DNA of 64,000 bases from Alkalicoccus halolimnae (GCF_008014775.2 NZ_CP144914.1:248001-312000); one strand, 5' to 3'. Shown: positions 8,635 to 17,139, numbered from the stretch's first letter. Made by a program: numbers and translations. Notes: generated by a model not told the origin, from the sequence alone.

Positions 8635-8802
8635 GTTACGTATGGAATACTGTTTTTAATAGTCTGTTGCAATCGAAAGCCATTTGAAGGTCTTCTGGAG
8701 CTTTTTCACCAGTCGCAGAGCAATCTTTCAGCCTGGGACGAGTTCTGCTGATGATCGAAACATTGGTAAAGTCAGGTGTGGTTTTCATTGAAAAATTGCA
8801 CT

Positions 8803-9771
8803 TTATTTACGTTTTGATGGTTCTGACTCTTCCCCGTTTCTGTTTACCGAAGTAACGTAGTGAGGACGTTCTCCGACGGTATCTGACGTATACGCTTTCC
8901 GTTCATAGGAGGCGATGCTTGCTGCCTGTTCGATGGAACCGTCCGCAGCTTCTTCGTAAACCCGGTATCCGACAACGTCTTCATCATCGACAGCGTACCA
9001 GCGTAAGACCGGACCGCTTATCTCAATATTTCCCGGAGGTTCGGGAGGGTTTTCTTCGATTTCAGGTTCTTTTTCGACAAGTTCCGTGTAAACGACGAGC
9101 CGGTCATCATGCGTCCCATATTCCTGATTGAACGTGCCGGTGCACGTAATCAGATTTAAACGGCGCTTGTCTGTTGATCCAAAAATTTCCTGTATCGGTG
9201 CTTCACGCCGGTCGTACTGGACCACGCTCGTTACTTCAAACGTTAATTCTCTGCCGTTTTCATCTATCACCTGTACTTCGTCTCCTGCCTCTGTTTCCTT
9301 AAGGTCATAAAAAACAGATGGACCGCTGCGGCTGTCTACGTGACCGGCCATGACAGCATTACCTCTTTCCCCGGGTTTTACTCCGGGCTCAAACCAGCCG
9401 ATTTTTTCCGCTGCGTCCGGCACTCCCATCTCCCCGTTATCGAGAATCCCCACGTTTTCGACAGGTCCGTCCACTTCTATAGAAGGAATTGATAAGCGGA
9501 CCGGCTCTTCGAAGTCCGGTTTTGAAGGGATTTCGTCCGCTTCTGTCTCACCCGGATAGACCTGAAATTCATGCATGTTTTCGAACTCCCCGAGGGGTAC
9601 ATCGGCCTGTTCTTCAACATCATCAGCGCTTTCCGGTGCTTCTGCTGTTTCTGAAAGTATAACTGTTTCAGCAGGAGAAGCCTCGTTTTGCGGATCAATG
9701 ATTATAAATACGAGCAGTACAAGGCTTGCTGCAAAGATAGGGTAGCCCAGTAAATAAAATCCTTTTTTCAT
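8803..9771 (-). CDS. Class-F-like sortase with C-terminal fibronectin-III-like domain
   Basis: A membrane-anchored transpeptidase that joins sorting-signal proteins to the cell wall. Residues 5-27 form the N-terminal anchor, 28-88 an acidic linker and 90-232 the sortase barrel with the catalytic triad His144 (VMAGHVDS), Cys210 (LITCTGTF) and Arg224 (HDDRLVVY). Residues about 245-322 look like an FN3 module (LRWYAVDDEDVVGYRVY, HYVTSVNRNGEES), an uncommon addition to a sortase. RBS AAAGGATG precedes ATG 9771. The next gene upstream on the same strand encodes a protein with an MPATG signal, its probable substrate. A hairpin lies between the two genes, so the sortase may be transcribed by read-through or from its own promoter. 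Confidence 0.9.
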   Translation of the reverse strand: MKKGFYLLGYPIFAASLVLLVFIIIDPQNEASPAETVILSETAEAPESADDVEEQADVPLGEFENMHEFQVYPGETEADEIPSKPDFEEPVRLSIPSIEVDGPVENVGILDNGEMGVPDAAEKIGWFEPGVKPGERGNAVMAGHVDSRSGPSVFYDLKETEAGDEVQVIDENGRELTFEVTSVVQYDRREAPIQEIFGSTDKRRLNLITCTGTFNQEYGTHDDRLVVYTELVEKEPEIEENPPEPPGNIEISGPVLRWYAVDDEDVVGYRVYEEAADGSIEQAASIASYERKAYTSDTVGERPHYVTSVNRNGEESEPSKRK

Positions 9772-9847
9772 ATTGACACATCCTTTTTCTCAGGTGCTGA
9801 CGAAGAAATTTCCGGGTAACTGCTTCGTCAAAGCCCGAATAATAAAG

Positions 9848-9890
9848 AAGGAAAAGGAGCTGTCCTAAAAGATATGATTGGACAGCTCCT
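9848..9890 (-). terminator. Stem-loop after the MPATG surface-protein gene
   Basis: The 11-bp arms AGGAGCTGTCC and GGACAGCTCCT around a 14-nt loop form a perfect stem. On the minus strand it is followed by a weak T-run (TTTTCC). It may be a partial terminator between the surface-protein gene and the sortase gene. Confidence 0.75.
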
Positions 9891-9971
9891 CATACACGGG
9901 TGAAACCGGCAATAGACTGCAAGTCCGTAGTAGGGGAGACACTTCAAACATCTCCTTACTTTTGTTACCAG

Positions 9972-11309
9972 CTATGCTTCATTCTCGTACTTTTTACGTC
10001 CGTACAGGAAAGCGCCTGCTGCAGCGAACAGAGCCGTTGTTAAAGCCCAGAGACCGATGCTCCTGGAAGATGTTCCGCCAAGCCCGGTGGCCGGCATTTC
10101 TTCCGGCATTTCTTCAGCAGCGAACTGCTCGGGCATCTGTTTTGTAATTGCACCGCTCAGCGCTTCCCCTACGCCAAACATAAACTGATACCCTTCGCGG
10201 AAAGAGTCGGATGCTTCGGTATAATTTCCTTCAACCCGCTTGTCAAAAGTACGGAGAATCTGTTCTTCGTGGACAGTAAGGGTTTCCTGTGCAGCTTCAG
10301 CAGAAAGATTCTCGTCCGTGGCTGCTTCAAGAAAAGCACCGAATTCTTCGGTGAACATATCAATATGATTCAGAGCTGTTTCACGTTTTTCCATATCGTC
10401 TTCGATTGCCGCTGCAACGAGGTCGCCCTGGGCGTTAATGTGATCCGGCTCCCACAGAGTAAGAAACCGGCTTCCGGCTTCCTCTCCGTAAATGGAAGCA
10501 ATGGCTGCCTGAAAGTCCTGGGAGTTCTGGTTTTCTGCCCATGCGGCGAAGTCATAATCATCGGCCTGGTTGAGTCCTTTCTGCATGCCGAGTGTGGCAA
10601 GGGCAAAGTGTTCACTTGCCAGCTGGTTCCATGTTGAGCGGAGCTCTGCTGCCGGAGTGTCCACTGCTGTGTGATCGAACGTTTCCGGCATCTGGCTTAC
10701 GATCGCCCCGGAAAGGACTTCGCTGATGTCATACATCCGGTCAAAACCGTCCCGGTAAGCGGTATAGGCTGCTTCATAATTTTCATCCGCATAGTTGTCG
10801 AAAGTGCTTAATACATCCATTTCATGCGCACGGATGGCTTCTTCTGCTGCTTCCTGAGGAAGATTCCCCTCGGTAGCAGTATCTAAAAAAGCTGCAAATT
10901 CAACAACAAATGCTTCTATTTCTTCTTCGGCATCTGAACGCGCAGCTTCGTCTCCGGCTTTTTCAGCTTCGACAACAGCGTCTGTATAATCGTTATGTCC
11001 GACAAATATTTCTCCAAACTGTTCTGCTCCTTCTTCTCCATAGATTGGCTCAAGAGCTGTTACCATATCCATTGAATTCTGGAGAAGAGCTTCTTCAACA
11101 GCTTCCGCATCAGGTGCTTCATCATATGTCTTCTGCATTGTTTCTACGGCTAGAACGAAATGCTCCGACAATAGATAATCCAGGTCTGCCCTCAAGTCAG
11201 CGGCAGGAGTAGATACATTGGGGCGCACCTCGTGATCAGCCGCCATTGCCGTTGATGGAAAAAGTACGAATGCTGCGCAGGATGCGAGTATGGTTCTTTT
11301 CATTTTCAT
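9972..11309 (-). CDS. Secreted cell-wall protein with duplicated helical domain and MPATG sorting signal
   Basis: A 445-residue acidic secreted protein. Residues 1-23 are a signal peptide (ending AMA), about 34-211 and 218-396 are two copies of one mostly helical domain, and 405-409 is MPATG followed by GLGG, a hydrophobic helix and the basic tail GRKK. That tail is a sorting signal with Met replacing Leu. Matching landmarks in the two repeats are TPAADLR/TPAAELR, SEHFVLAV/SEHFALAT, IYGEEGAEQF/IYGEEAGSRF and VLSGAIVSQMPETF/ALSGAITKQMPEQF. I recall similar helical repeats in proteins labelled copper-amine-oxidase-N-terminal-domain proteins, but no function is known to me. ATG 11309 has GAAGGGGGA upstream; the ORF-extending TTG at 11333 has no RBS. 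Confidence 0.85.
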   Translation of the reverse strand: MKMKRTILASCAAFVLFPSTAMAADHEVRPNVSTPAADLRADLDYLLSEHFVLAVETMQKTYDEAPDAEAVEEALLQNSMDMVTALEPIYGEEGAEQFGEIFVGHNDYTDAVVEAEKAGDEAARSDAEEEIEAFVVEFAAFLDTATEGNLPQEAAEEAIRAHEMDVLSTFDNYADENYEAAYTAYRDGFDRMYDISEVLSGAIVSQMPETFDHTAVDTPAAELRSTWNQLASEHFALATLGMQKGLNQADDYDFAAWAENQNSQDFQAAIASIYGEEAGSRFLTLWEPDHINAQGDLVAAAIEDDMEKRETALNHIDMFTEEFGAFLEAATDENLSAEAAQETLTVHEEQILRTFDKRVEGNYTEASDSFREGYQFMFGVGEALSGAITKQMPEQFAAEEMPEEMPATGLGGTSSRSIGLWALTTALFAAAGAFLYGRKKYENEA

Positions 11310-11453
11310 TATCTGTTCCCCCTTCTCGATCAAATTTTTGCTTTCTTAACCTGATCAACGCAAAAAGAAGGAAGAAAGATCACTTTTATTAATAAAATTT
11401 CTGCAGGCCGGTGGATCTGAATACATCCATGCCAGGTTTAAACGAACGAAAGG

Positions 11454-12962
11454 TTATTCGTTTTCCTGTAAATAGAGAAACTCACTTATTCCATAAAACA
11501 TGTTAAAGAACTGCTCCGGATTTGTACGGGGATCACGGTAATTGCGGTTGATTTCCAGCTGCACAGCTTCTGTATTCAGCTCATTTCTGCTGAAGTGGGC
11601 GATGGTTCCGGAATAGCCTGCAGTAAACGTATGATTTTCGTAGACGTCGTAAATGCCGTGGGCTCTCAATGATGACATTAAGCTGTTCACTTTTTCGGGA
11701 GAAGCAAGACTCCCGCCGTCTGTCCCTGCATCAAGATCAAAATCCCGGTACCTTGCTGCTCCGTGAAGGTCAATGACAAGATTTATATCATTGGCCCGGA
11801 TATGTTCCGCCATCGTTTCTTTAAAAGCAGTCGTATTGTAATAATTGGAATCGATTGATTTGCGTGTGGTATACATAACATTTACGTCCAGATAATCGTG
11901 CAGCATTCTGGCAATGGCCCCGGTATATACTTCGGCCACTTTCGGCATATTTTCTCTTAAGTGAACAGTGGTATGCGGAGCGGTCACCAGAATACGGCTG
12001 TCTTCCGCTTCAAGGAGGTGGAAGTCTTCTTCCTCTTCCGTTGCCCCGTGATAATTATTTTGTGCAAAAAATGCTTCATGTTCAAAAACGCGGGTCATAA
12101 AGGAGCCGTCTCCCCAGTCGCTCAAAAGTCGATTGGAAACCGGAGAAAAGGATTTCCCGCGCTCCGCCTGCTGCTGAAGGACAGCCTCTTCCAGCTTTTT
12201 TAATGGCACAAGGGTGTGAAAGCCGGAACCGATAGAAGAAGTCAGTTCATATAGCTGCCGCTCCAGACGTTCTACCGTCTCCCTGCTGCTAAGATCCGAC
12301 GTTTCTGTTTCAAGCCAGAAATGTTGGAGAGAGGTATTCGCTTCTTTATTTGATCCTGCTGCTTCCCAAAAGATGGAACGGATAAGAAAAACGGAAAATT
12401 CGGCCCTGGTTACATTGTTCGCCGGTCTGAACGTGCCGTCCGGATAGCCGGAAGTGATGCCGGATCCGGCAAGACGACGGACAGCGTCGTACGAATAGCG
12501 TTTCTCAGGGAGGTCATTAAAAAACATGGATGCTTCCTGCAGGGCGTAGGCACGATCGATTAAAACAGCCATCTGTTCTCTTGTGAGTGTTTGATCCGGC
12601 CCGAAACGACCATCAGGAAAGCCATTCATAAATCCTGCTTCAGAAGCGGAGGCGATCGCTTCTCTGGCGAAGCTGTTTTTACTTACATCAGGGAATGCGT
12701 CTGGATTTTCAGGCTCGGGAAAGTCGAGCACCCGGTCAAAGAATACAGCAGCTTCCGCTCTAGTCAGAGAATTCTGCGGACGGAAAGTTTTGTCTGGATA
12801 ACCGGAAGTGATGTCGAGACTTTCCATTAAGGAGACTTCGTAATAAAACCAGTCGGATTCTTTCATGTCGGGAAAAGGGGAAGCAGCGGACGCTGAACCG
12901 GCAGGGTAGAGAATCGTTAAAGCAAGCAGGGCTGGCAGGAATATTTTCAGATTATGTATCAA
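11454..12962 (-). CDS. SLH-domain protein with N-formylglutamate-amidohydrolase-like domain
   Basis: A 502-residue secreted protein. After a signal peptide (ending SASA), three SLH repeats occupy about residues 30-195 (FRPQNSLTRAEAAVFFDRVL, FGPDQTLTREQMAVLIDRAY, FRPANNVTRAEFSVFLIRSI), which would hold it on secondary cell-wall polymer. The C-terminal half carries FGase-like motifs: ILVTAPHTTVHLRE, INLVIDLHGAARYRDFDLD and AVQLEINRNYRDP, with histidines and acids suited to metal binding. The likely activity is hydrolysis of an amide or peptide bond outside the cell; the substrate is unknown. The start is placed at TTG 12962 because AGGAGG lies 7 nt before it; the upstream ATG 12989 has no RBS and would put the RBS inside the gene. 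Confidence 0.85.
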   Translation of the reverse strand: MIHNLKIFLPALLALTILYPAGSASAASPFPDMKESDWFYYEVSLMESLDITSGYPDKTFRPQNSLTRAEAAVFFDRVLDFPEPENPDAFPDVSKNSFAREAIASASEAGFMNGFPDGRFGPDQTLTREQMAVLIDRAYALQEASMFFNDLPEKRYSYDAVRRLAGSGITSGYPDGTFRPANNVTRAEFSVFLIRSIFWEAAGSNKEANTSLQHFWLETETSDLSSRETVERLERQLYELTSSIGSGFHTLVPLKKLEEAVLQQQAERGKSFSPVSNRLLSDWGDGSFMTRVFEHEAFFAQNNYHGATEEEEDFHLLEAEDSRILVTAPHTTVHLRENMPKVAEVYTGAIARMLHDYLDVNVMYTTRKSIDSNYYNTTAFKETMAEHIRANDINLVIDLHGAARYRDFDLDAGTDGGSLASPEKVNSLMSSLRAHGIYDVYENHTFTAGYSGTIAHFSRNELNTEAVQLEINRNYRDPRTNPEQFFNMFYGISEFLYLQENE

Positions 12963-13016
12963 CGTATTTCCTCCTGTATGTTTTATCATGGCGGTCTATT
13001 TAAATTAAAGCTGTTT

Positions 13017-13350
13017 TAAAGCTGTTGTTGATAAATACAGAAAACTCCGCTTCAACCCGGCAGGCCTGCCGTGGAGGAGCTTTCCGGGTAGGACTTACGC
13101 CCTGCGGGATCTTGCAATCTCTTTCTTCCACGGGCATGTTTCCGCTTCGTTTTCATTTTCCAATACAGTAAGCCCGCTGGTTGAATCAAGAATGTACCAA
13201 GGTAAAAAACAGTGCCAGGGTAGAGACGCCTGCGGAAAAAGAAAGCGGGAAGATCCTCCGGGACGCAAGGGAAGCCGCATACTTTCTCCGCGGCAGGCAG
13301 AGGAGGTGCAGGCACTCCAAAAAAAACCAACACAGAGCTTTAACAAAGCC
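13017..13350 (-). repeat. Dispersed intergenic repeat, family 1, copy A
   Basis: Read on the minus strand it begins GGCTTTGTTAAAGCTCTGTG and closely follows the complete element at 38348-38625 for most of its length (TTGATTCAACCAGCGGGCTT, GAAAACGAAGCGGAAAC). Its other end (TTAAAGCTGTTGTTGATAAA at 13017) is shared with the copy at 17697. There is no coding capacity of note. Confidence 0.85.
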
Positions 13351-13499
13351 AAGATTAAAAGAAGAGGATCGTTCTGATTTTTTAACTATAGTGAACAATT
13401 TTTTCATCAGCAACCTTTCTCTTCTTTGCTGTTATCATTATAACAAATTTACATTATAGTGAATTATCCGATCGGGAAATCACTGAAATCAGCTGGTTT

Positions 13500-14086
13500 T
13501 GGAGCGGGCTGTGCAGGAGCTGTCTTCCGGGCAGGTTTTTTTACGCCCGGAGGAATCTTCCAATCTCCTTCTTCCACGGGCACATTTGCGCTTCGTTTTG
13601 ATTTTCCAATACCGAAAGCCAGCTGGTTGAATCAAGAATGTACAAAGGTAGAAACCACTGCCAGGGCAGAAACACCTGCGGAAGGCGATAGGATCCTCCC
13701 GGCCGTAAGGGAAGCCGTATGCTTTCTCCACGGCAGACGGAGGAACCGCAGGCACTCCAAAAATAACACGGAGCTTTAACAGAGACCCTCATGCAGGATG
13801 GCTGCACCATGAGGCATGAAAATGGTCTTCTATAGGAATGGACCTTTTTCTTAATACCGTTGGAATCAATGATTTTCAGGAACGGGGTTTCTCTATGAGA
13901 AGGCAGCTCCTGATCTGGCTTTTTACCGTAAGCTGGAGTGGACATGGGGCGACTCCGGGGCGATTGAAGGACGAGCACCACCCCTCCCGAGCACAGGGAG
14001 GACGGAATTAGCTGAGGCCGGCCCTGCGCCCCCATGGAAGCGAAAGCGCCCGTTCATCGCTTTAATACTTTATTTTCAAGGCAGCC
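13500..14086 (-). repeat. Dispersed intergenic repeat, family 1, composite copy B
   Basis: A tandem neighbour of copy A in the same orientation. The part to about 13784 matches copy A and ends with GAGCTTTAACAGAG. A spacer with AAAATGGTCTTCTATAGGAA is shared with 17.85 kb. The right part holds the core GGGCGACTCCGG, a stem-loop (CCTCC/GGGAGG), GGAATTAGCTGAGGCCGG and the end TTTATTTTCAAGGCAGCC at 14086. The left boundary is approximate. Confidence 0.83.
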
Positions 14087-14092
14087 AAAAAT

Positions 14093-14140
14093 AAAACAGC
14101 CCTCTCCTCCTTAATTACGAAGGGATGAGGACTGTTTTTT
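14093..14140 (-). terminator. Terminator of the CHRD-protein gene
   Basis: On the minus strand AAACAGTCCTCATCCCTTCG pairs imperfectly with the GGAGGAGAGGGCTGTTTTAT side, followed by T-rich sequence. It lies 12 nt after the gene. Confidence 0.78.
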
Positions 14141-14151
14141 GGGGAAAAATT

Positions 14152-14820
14152 TTATGCTTCCTGACCTCTTCTGCGTCCCAGTATCAAAGCTCCGCCTGCT
14201 AAAGCTGCCAGCATTCCAATCAATGTGAAGAGCGGAGCGGTTGAAGCGGTGGCGGCCATTTCGTTGCCTTCCTCATCATTATCGCTGCCTGCGTCCGCAT
14301 CGTTGTCCGTTTCATTCATATCGTTATCTTCTGCTTTTGTGTCTTCCTCCATTATCTGCCCGCGGATTTCTCCAGCCGGATATTCATCTGTATGCACATT
14401 GACATATAATCCTTCACCTGTCATAGCCTCCAGCAGTTCATCCCATGTCATGTCGCCCGCCAGGTCATCTTCTCCGAATGTTCCGGAAGCAAGCTCACCA
14501 TCCACATCTTCAGGCTCCTGTTCCCCTCCAAGAAAATCAACTTCGACGGGACCATCTTCTCCGGCCTCTCCGCTGTGAATGTGGGACATTGTCACTCCTT
14601 CCATTCCGCTTACTTCTACCGTGTAAGTCACTTCTGTCTGCTCGGCGTTAAGTTCAAACTCCGCATGCCCGGAACCGTCACTTTCTACGTCGTGAACTTC
14701 CTGCTCTGCATCCAAATCAGCCGTAAACATTGCGCCTTCATGAGAATCAGCCGCTGCGGAACCCATCCATCCTGCAAAGGCTAAAACAGTGGCAAAAGAT
14801 AGAAAAAAGGATTTTTTCAT
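14152..14820 (-). CDS. Secreted CHRD-domain protein with C-terminal membrane/sorting-like tail
   Basis: A 222-residue acidic protein. Residues 1-25 are a signal peptide, about 29-150 a CHRD domain (FTADLDAEQEV, MSHIHSGEAG, GLYVNVHTDEYPAGEIRGQI), then a low-complexity Asp/Asn/Glu linker. The tail is MAATAS, a hydrophobic helix and GRRRGQEA. This tail has the plan of a sorting signal and parallels the MPATG protein at 9972 (both end in EA), but Pro and Gly of the motif are replaced by Ala, so it may simply be a membrane anchor. ATG 14820 is preceded by GGAG; the frame extends to 14841 without support. CHRD domains are beta-rich and extracellular; no enzymatic role is established. Confidence 0.88.
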   Translation of the reverse strand: MKKSFFLSFATVLAFAGWMGSAAADSHEGAMFTADLDAEQEVHDVESDGSGHAEFELNAEQTEVTYTVEVSGMEGVTMSHIHSGEAGEDGPVEVDFLGGEQEPEDVDGELASGTFGEDDLAGDMTWDELLEAMTGEGLYVNVHTDEYPAGEIRGQIMEEDTKAEDNDMNETDNDADAGSDNDEEGNEMAATASTAPLFTLIGMLAALAGGALILGRRRGQEA

Positions 14821-15149
14821 ACTTTCCACTCCCGGCTTCATACTCGCGTTTTCAGCGGTAGTTCTATTATACCCGCTGGATAAAAAAGCTATGCCTTTTA
14901 TTTGAAAATTCAGTTAATTTAAGTGTGTGAATTTCAATCTTATTTGTCATAATCAATTTCCTGAAGTCTTCACAAGACACCGGGGTGGTATGAATAGGCA
15001 GAATAGCGTATTTCTATTAACAATTATATTCTTATTTTTCAAATTTTTCTAACAAAACTGGTAGGAATTACTATATGATAAAGAAAATGAGGAATGAATG
15101 TGAAAAAGCTATACGGTAGTGTCCAGAAAAATATCCGGGAGGGAAAGCG

Positions 15150-15590
15150 GTGAAGAAAGTTGATGATATTCAGGCGGAAATAGCTGTCATTATTTTTAAT
15201 GAAAAAGGAAATGTTCTTCTTCAGAAAAGAGCTGAGGCCGGTTTGTGGGGAGTCCTTTCGGGGAATGTACAGGTAGGCGAAACACTTTCGGAAGCAGCGG
15301 TGCGGAAAGCCGAAGAAGAAGCCGGAATTAAAATTATAATTAAAAAGCTTACGGGGGTTTATTCCGATCCGGTCTCTCAGTTGAAGGTAGGACCAGATGG
15401 AAAAATTATTCACTTTATTACGAGCTGTTTTTCTGCAGAAACAGCATATGGTGCAGTGGTATCCACTGAAGAACGAAAGAAAGAGATTGCCTTTTTTCAT
15501 CCGGAAAAACTTCCTGAAGATATTCAGCCCATGCACCCGCAGTGGCTTCAGGACGTTCTATCAGAGCAGGAACAGCCGTTCATCCGCTGA
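15150..15590 (+). CDS. Nudix hydrolase
   Basis: A 146-residue Nudix protein, which would cleave a nucleoside diphosphate linked to another group. The Nudix box runs GNVQVGETLSEAAVRKAEEE then AGI at about residues 38-60. The usual RE of the box is RK here, so the first of the three conserved glutamates is a lysine while the EE pair is present. This may alter or lower activity. The start is GTG 15150, 5 nt after GGGAGGGA. The substrate cannot be predicted. The next gene follows 32 bp downstream and may be cotranscribed. Confidence 0.9.
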   Translation: MKKVDDIQAEIAVIIFNEKGNVLLQKRAEAGLWGVLSGNVQVGETLSEAAVRKAEEEAGIKIIIKKLTGVYSDPVSQLKVGPDGKIIHFITSCFSAETAYGAVVSTEERKKEIAFFHPEKLPEDIQPMHPQWLQDVLSEQEQPFIR

Positions 15591-15622
15591 TGCAGTGACC
15601 TTTTAAATAGGAGAGAATGCCG

Positions 15623-15856
15623 GTGAATATAAAAGGAGCAATTTTAATACTGCTGATTGGAAACGCTTTTATTTTCGGGATTTCTATTAATAACTTTCTT
15701 TACTGGTTTCTTTTCGGCTCCATGGCCGGTCTTTGTCTGGAACATGTCTTTTCTGGAGGACTTAAAACCCGGGGAGCAGAAGGCGGGGTGGAAAAGCGCG
15801 CTGTTTTGCCTCAAGCTTTTGTTCAGCCGATGAATCAACAAAAAAAAAGCAGTTAA
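15623..15856 (+). CDS. Small membrane protein of unknown function
   Basis: A 77-residue protein with a hydrophobic N-terminal half (ILILLIGNAFIFGISINNFL, then a second stretch around WFLFGSMAGLCL) and a polar tail. I do not recognise it. The GTG at 15623 is preferred to ATG 15617 because AGGAGA ends only about 3 nt before the ATG. It sits between the Nudix gene and a terminator, so it is probably the last gene of that short operon. Confidence 0.65.
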   Translation: MNIKGAILILLIGNAFIFGISINNFLYWFLFGSMAGLCLEHVFSGGLKTRGAEGGVEKRAVLPQAFVQPMNQQKKSS

Positions 15857-15890
15857 AGATTCCTCTGCGCTTATATTTGGAAAAAAGAAA

Positions 15891-15925
15891 GAAACACGCC
15901 GCTTTTTAAGCCGGCGTGTTTTTAA
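15891..15925 (+). terminator. Terminator after the Nudix/small membrane protein genes
   Basis: AACACGCCG pairs with CGGCGTGTT around a short loop and is followed by TTTTTAA. Confidence 0.85.
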
Positions 15926-15929
15926 CATT

Positions 15930-16640
15930 CATTTTACTGAAAAACGGCTGATTTAATTCATCATAGAGAACGACTTTTATACATGTAGATGAGAGATTAC
16001 ATAATGAGCATAAAGAAATTATTCTTAGAACTATAAAATCTGAAAAGAAGTTTGGAAATAGTTTTTAAACTTTTATAAAGAAATTAAAAATTCTTTTATA
16101 AAAGGATTTTATGATAAAAAGCGGGGGAGGAAGCCATTTGACCCTTATGTTTAAAAAAATAGGAAAAAAATCTATTTGAATGGATATTTTATACACCATT
16201 GATAAATGAAAGCTGAAGTCTATAATTAGCTATATAACGAACAAACAAGCGAAGCCTGAATGACATCATTTTCCCGGAATATAGAAAATTCAAGTACGTA
16301 TTATTTATAAAGGAACCTGCTCATTCGAAGCTGACTAGGAGAAAATCTTTGTTCCAATAAAGTATAAAGATTAAACGGGGAAGAAACAGGGATAAAATTA
16401 AAGAACGGAAACATCAATGAAAGCGCTTACAAACGTGAGGGCTTCCTGCGCTGAAGATCGGCTGGTGTTTCTTGAATTTTCTGCGGCTTTTAACCGGTGG
16501 ATAGACCTTTGCGTGCCGCTCAAAGAAATTCGAGTAATGCAGATTTCTGTTTTCGTACCTCGTCCATCCTTTCGTCTAAACCTGAAAAAATGCTGGTGGA
16601 GCTCTGAATTTTCGTTGTGAAAACATATATATAGGAGGAG
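15930..16640. other. A/T-rich non-coding region
   Basis: About 700 bp without a supported gene. The first 480 bp are very A/T-rich. A perfect match to the CcpA cre consensus lies at 16418-16431. A 67-codon frame starting at 16417 has no RBS and unlikely composition. Confidence 0.6.
16418..16431 (+). promoter_or_regulatory. Candidate cre (CcpA) site
   Basis: TGAAAGCGCTTACA matches the Firmicute consensus TGWAANCGNTNWCA at every defined position. It lies 220 bp before the unknown gene at 16651; whether it acts on that gene is unknown. Confidence 0.55.
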
Positions 16641-16650
16641 GCAGATTGGT

Positions 16651-17139
16651 ATGAAAGATGATATGATGAAACGAGCAGTATACGAAGAAATGGTGAAAGC
16701 CATGAGAGGGATACTGCCTGCAGATGTGAGAACAGTTATTAAAAGGGCAGAGAAAAATTCCGATACAGCGGCTGTACTTCCTTTTTGCATGTATTATTTT
16801 TACCCTTATAAATGGCAGGAATATTCCCTGCATGGAGAAAGCACACTTCCCGCTGTTTTAAACTATGCTACTTTTATCGCCCTGGATTATCCTTTTATGG
16901 ATACGGATCCCGGTATTAAAAGATTTTTTTACGGGGCGTCGCATATCACTCCATTACCAGAGGAAGAAAACAGTTCTATGCAGCTTGAAGAGTGGACGAT
17001 TTTAATTTACCGGAAATATTGTGATCTTGTGAAAAGAGCAGAATATATTGAAAAGAGACTGGCTGGAAGCAACGTTTCTTCTTTGGCTCATAAACGCGAG
17101 CAGCGGAATGAGCTGATGCAGAAAAAAGCTCAGCTTTAG
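16651..17139 (+). CDS. Hypothetical protein, 162 residues
   Basis: A soluble-looking protein with no family I recognise. It begins MKDDMMKRAVYEEMVKAMRG, has an aromatic-rich stretch (CMYYFYPYKWQEY) near residue 50 and a charged helical C-terminus. A strong RBS, AGGAGGAGG, precedes ATG 16651, which supports it being a real gene. It may be cotranscribed with the next small gene about 107 bp downstream. Confidence 0.75.
   Translation: MKDDMMKRAVYEEMVKAMRGILPADVRTVIKRAEKNSDTAAVLPFCMYYFYPYKWQEYSLHGESTLPAVLNYATFIALDYPFMDTDPGIKRFFYGASHITPLPEEENSSMQLEEWTILIYRKYCDLVKRAEYIEKRLAGSNVSSLAHKREQRNELMQKKAQL

Noticed and set aside
13052..13780. Several 60-106 codon frames on both strands in the gap after the SLH protein
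   Set aside because: They translate parts of dispersed repeats and recur wherever the repeat recurs; no RBS and changing frames between copies.
15039..15536. 165-codon minus-strand frame over the Nudix gene
   Set aside because: Phe/Tyr-rich shadow of a gene with a clear Nudix box and RBS.
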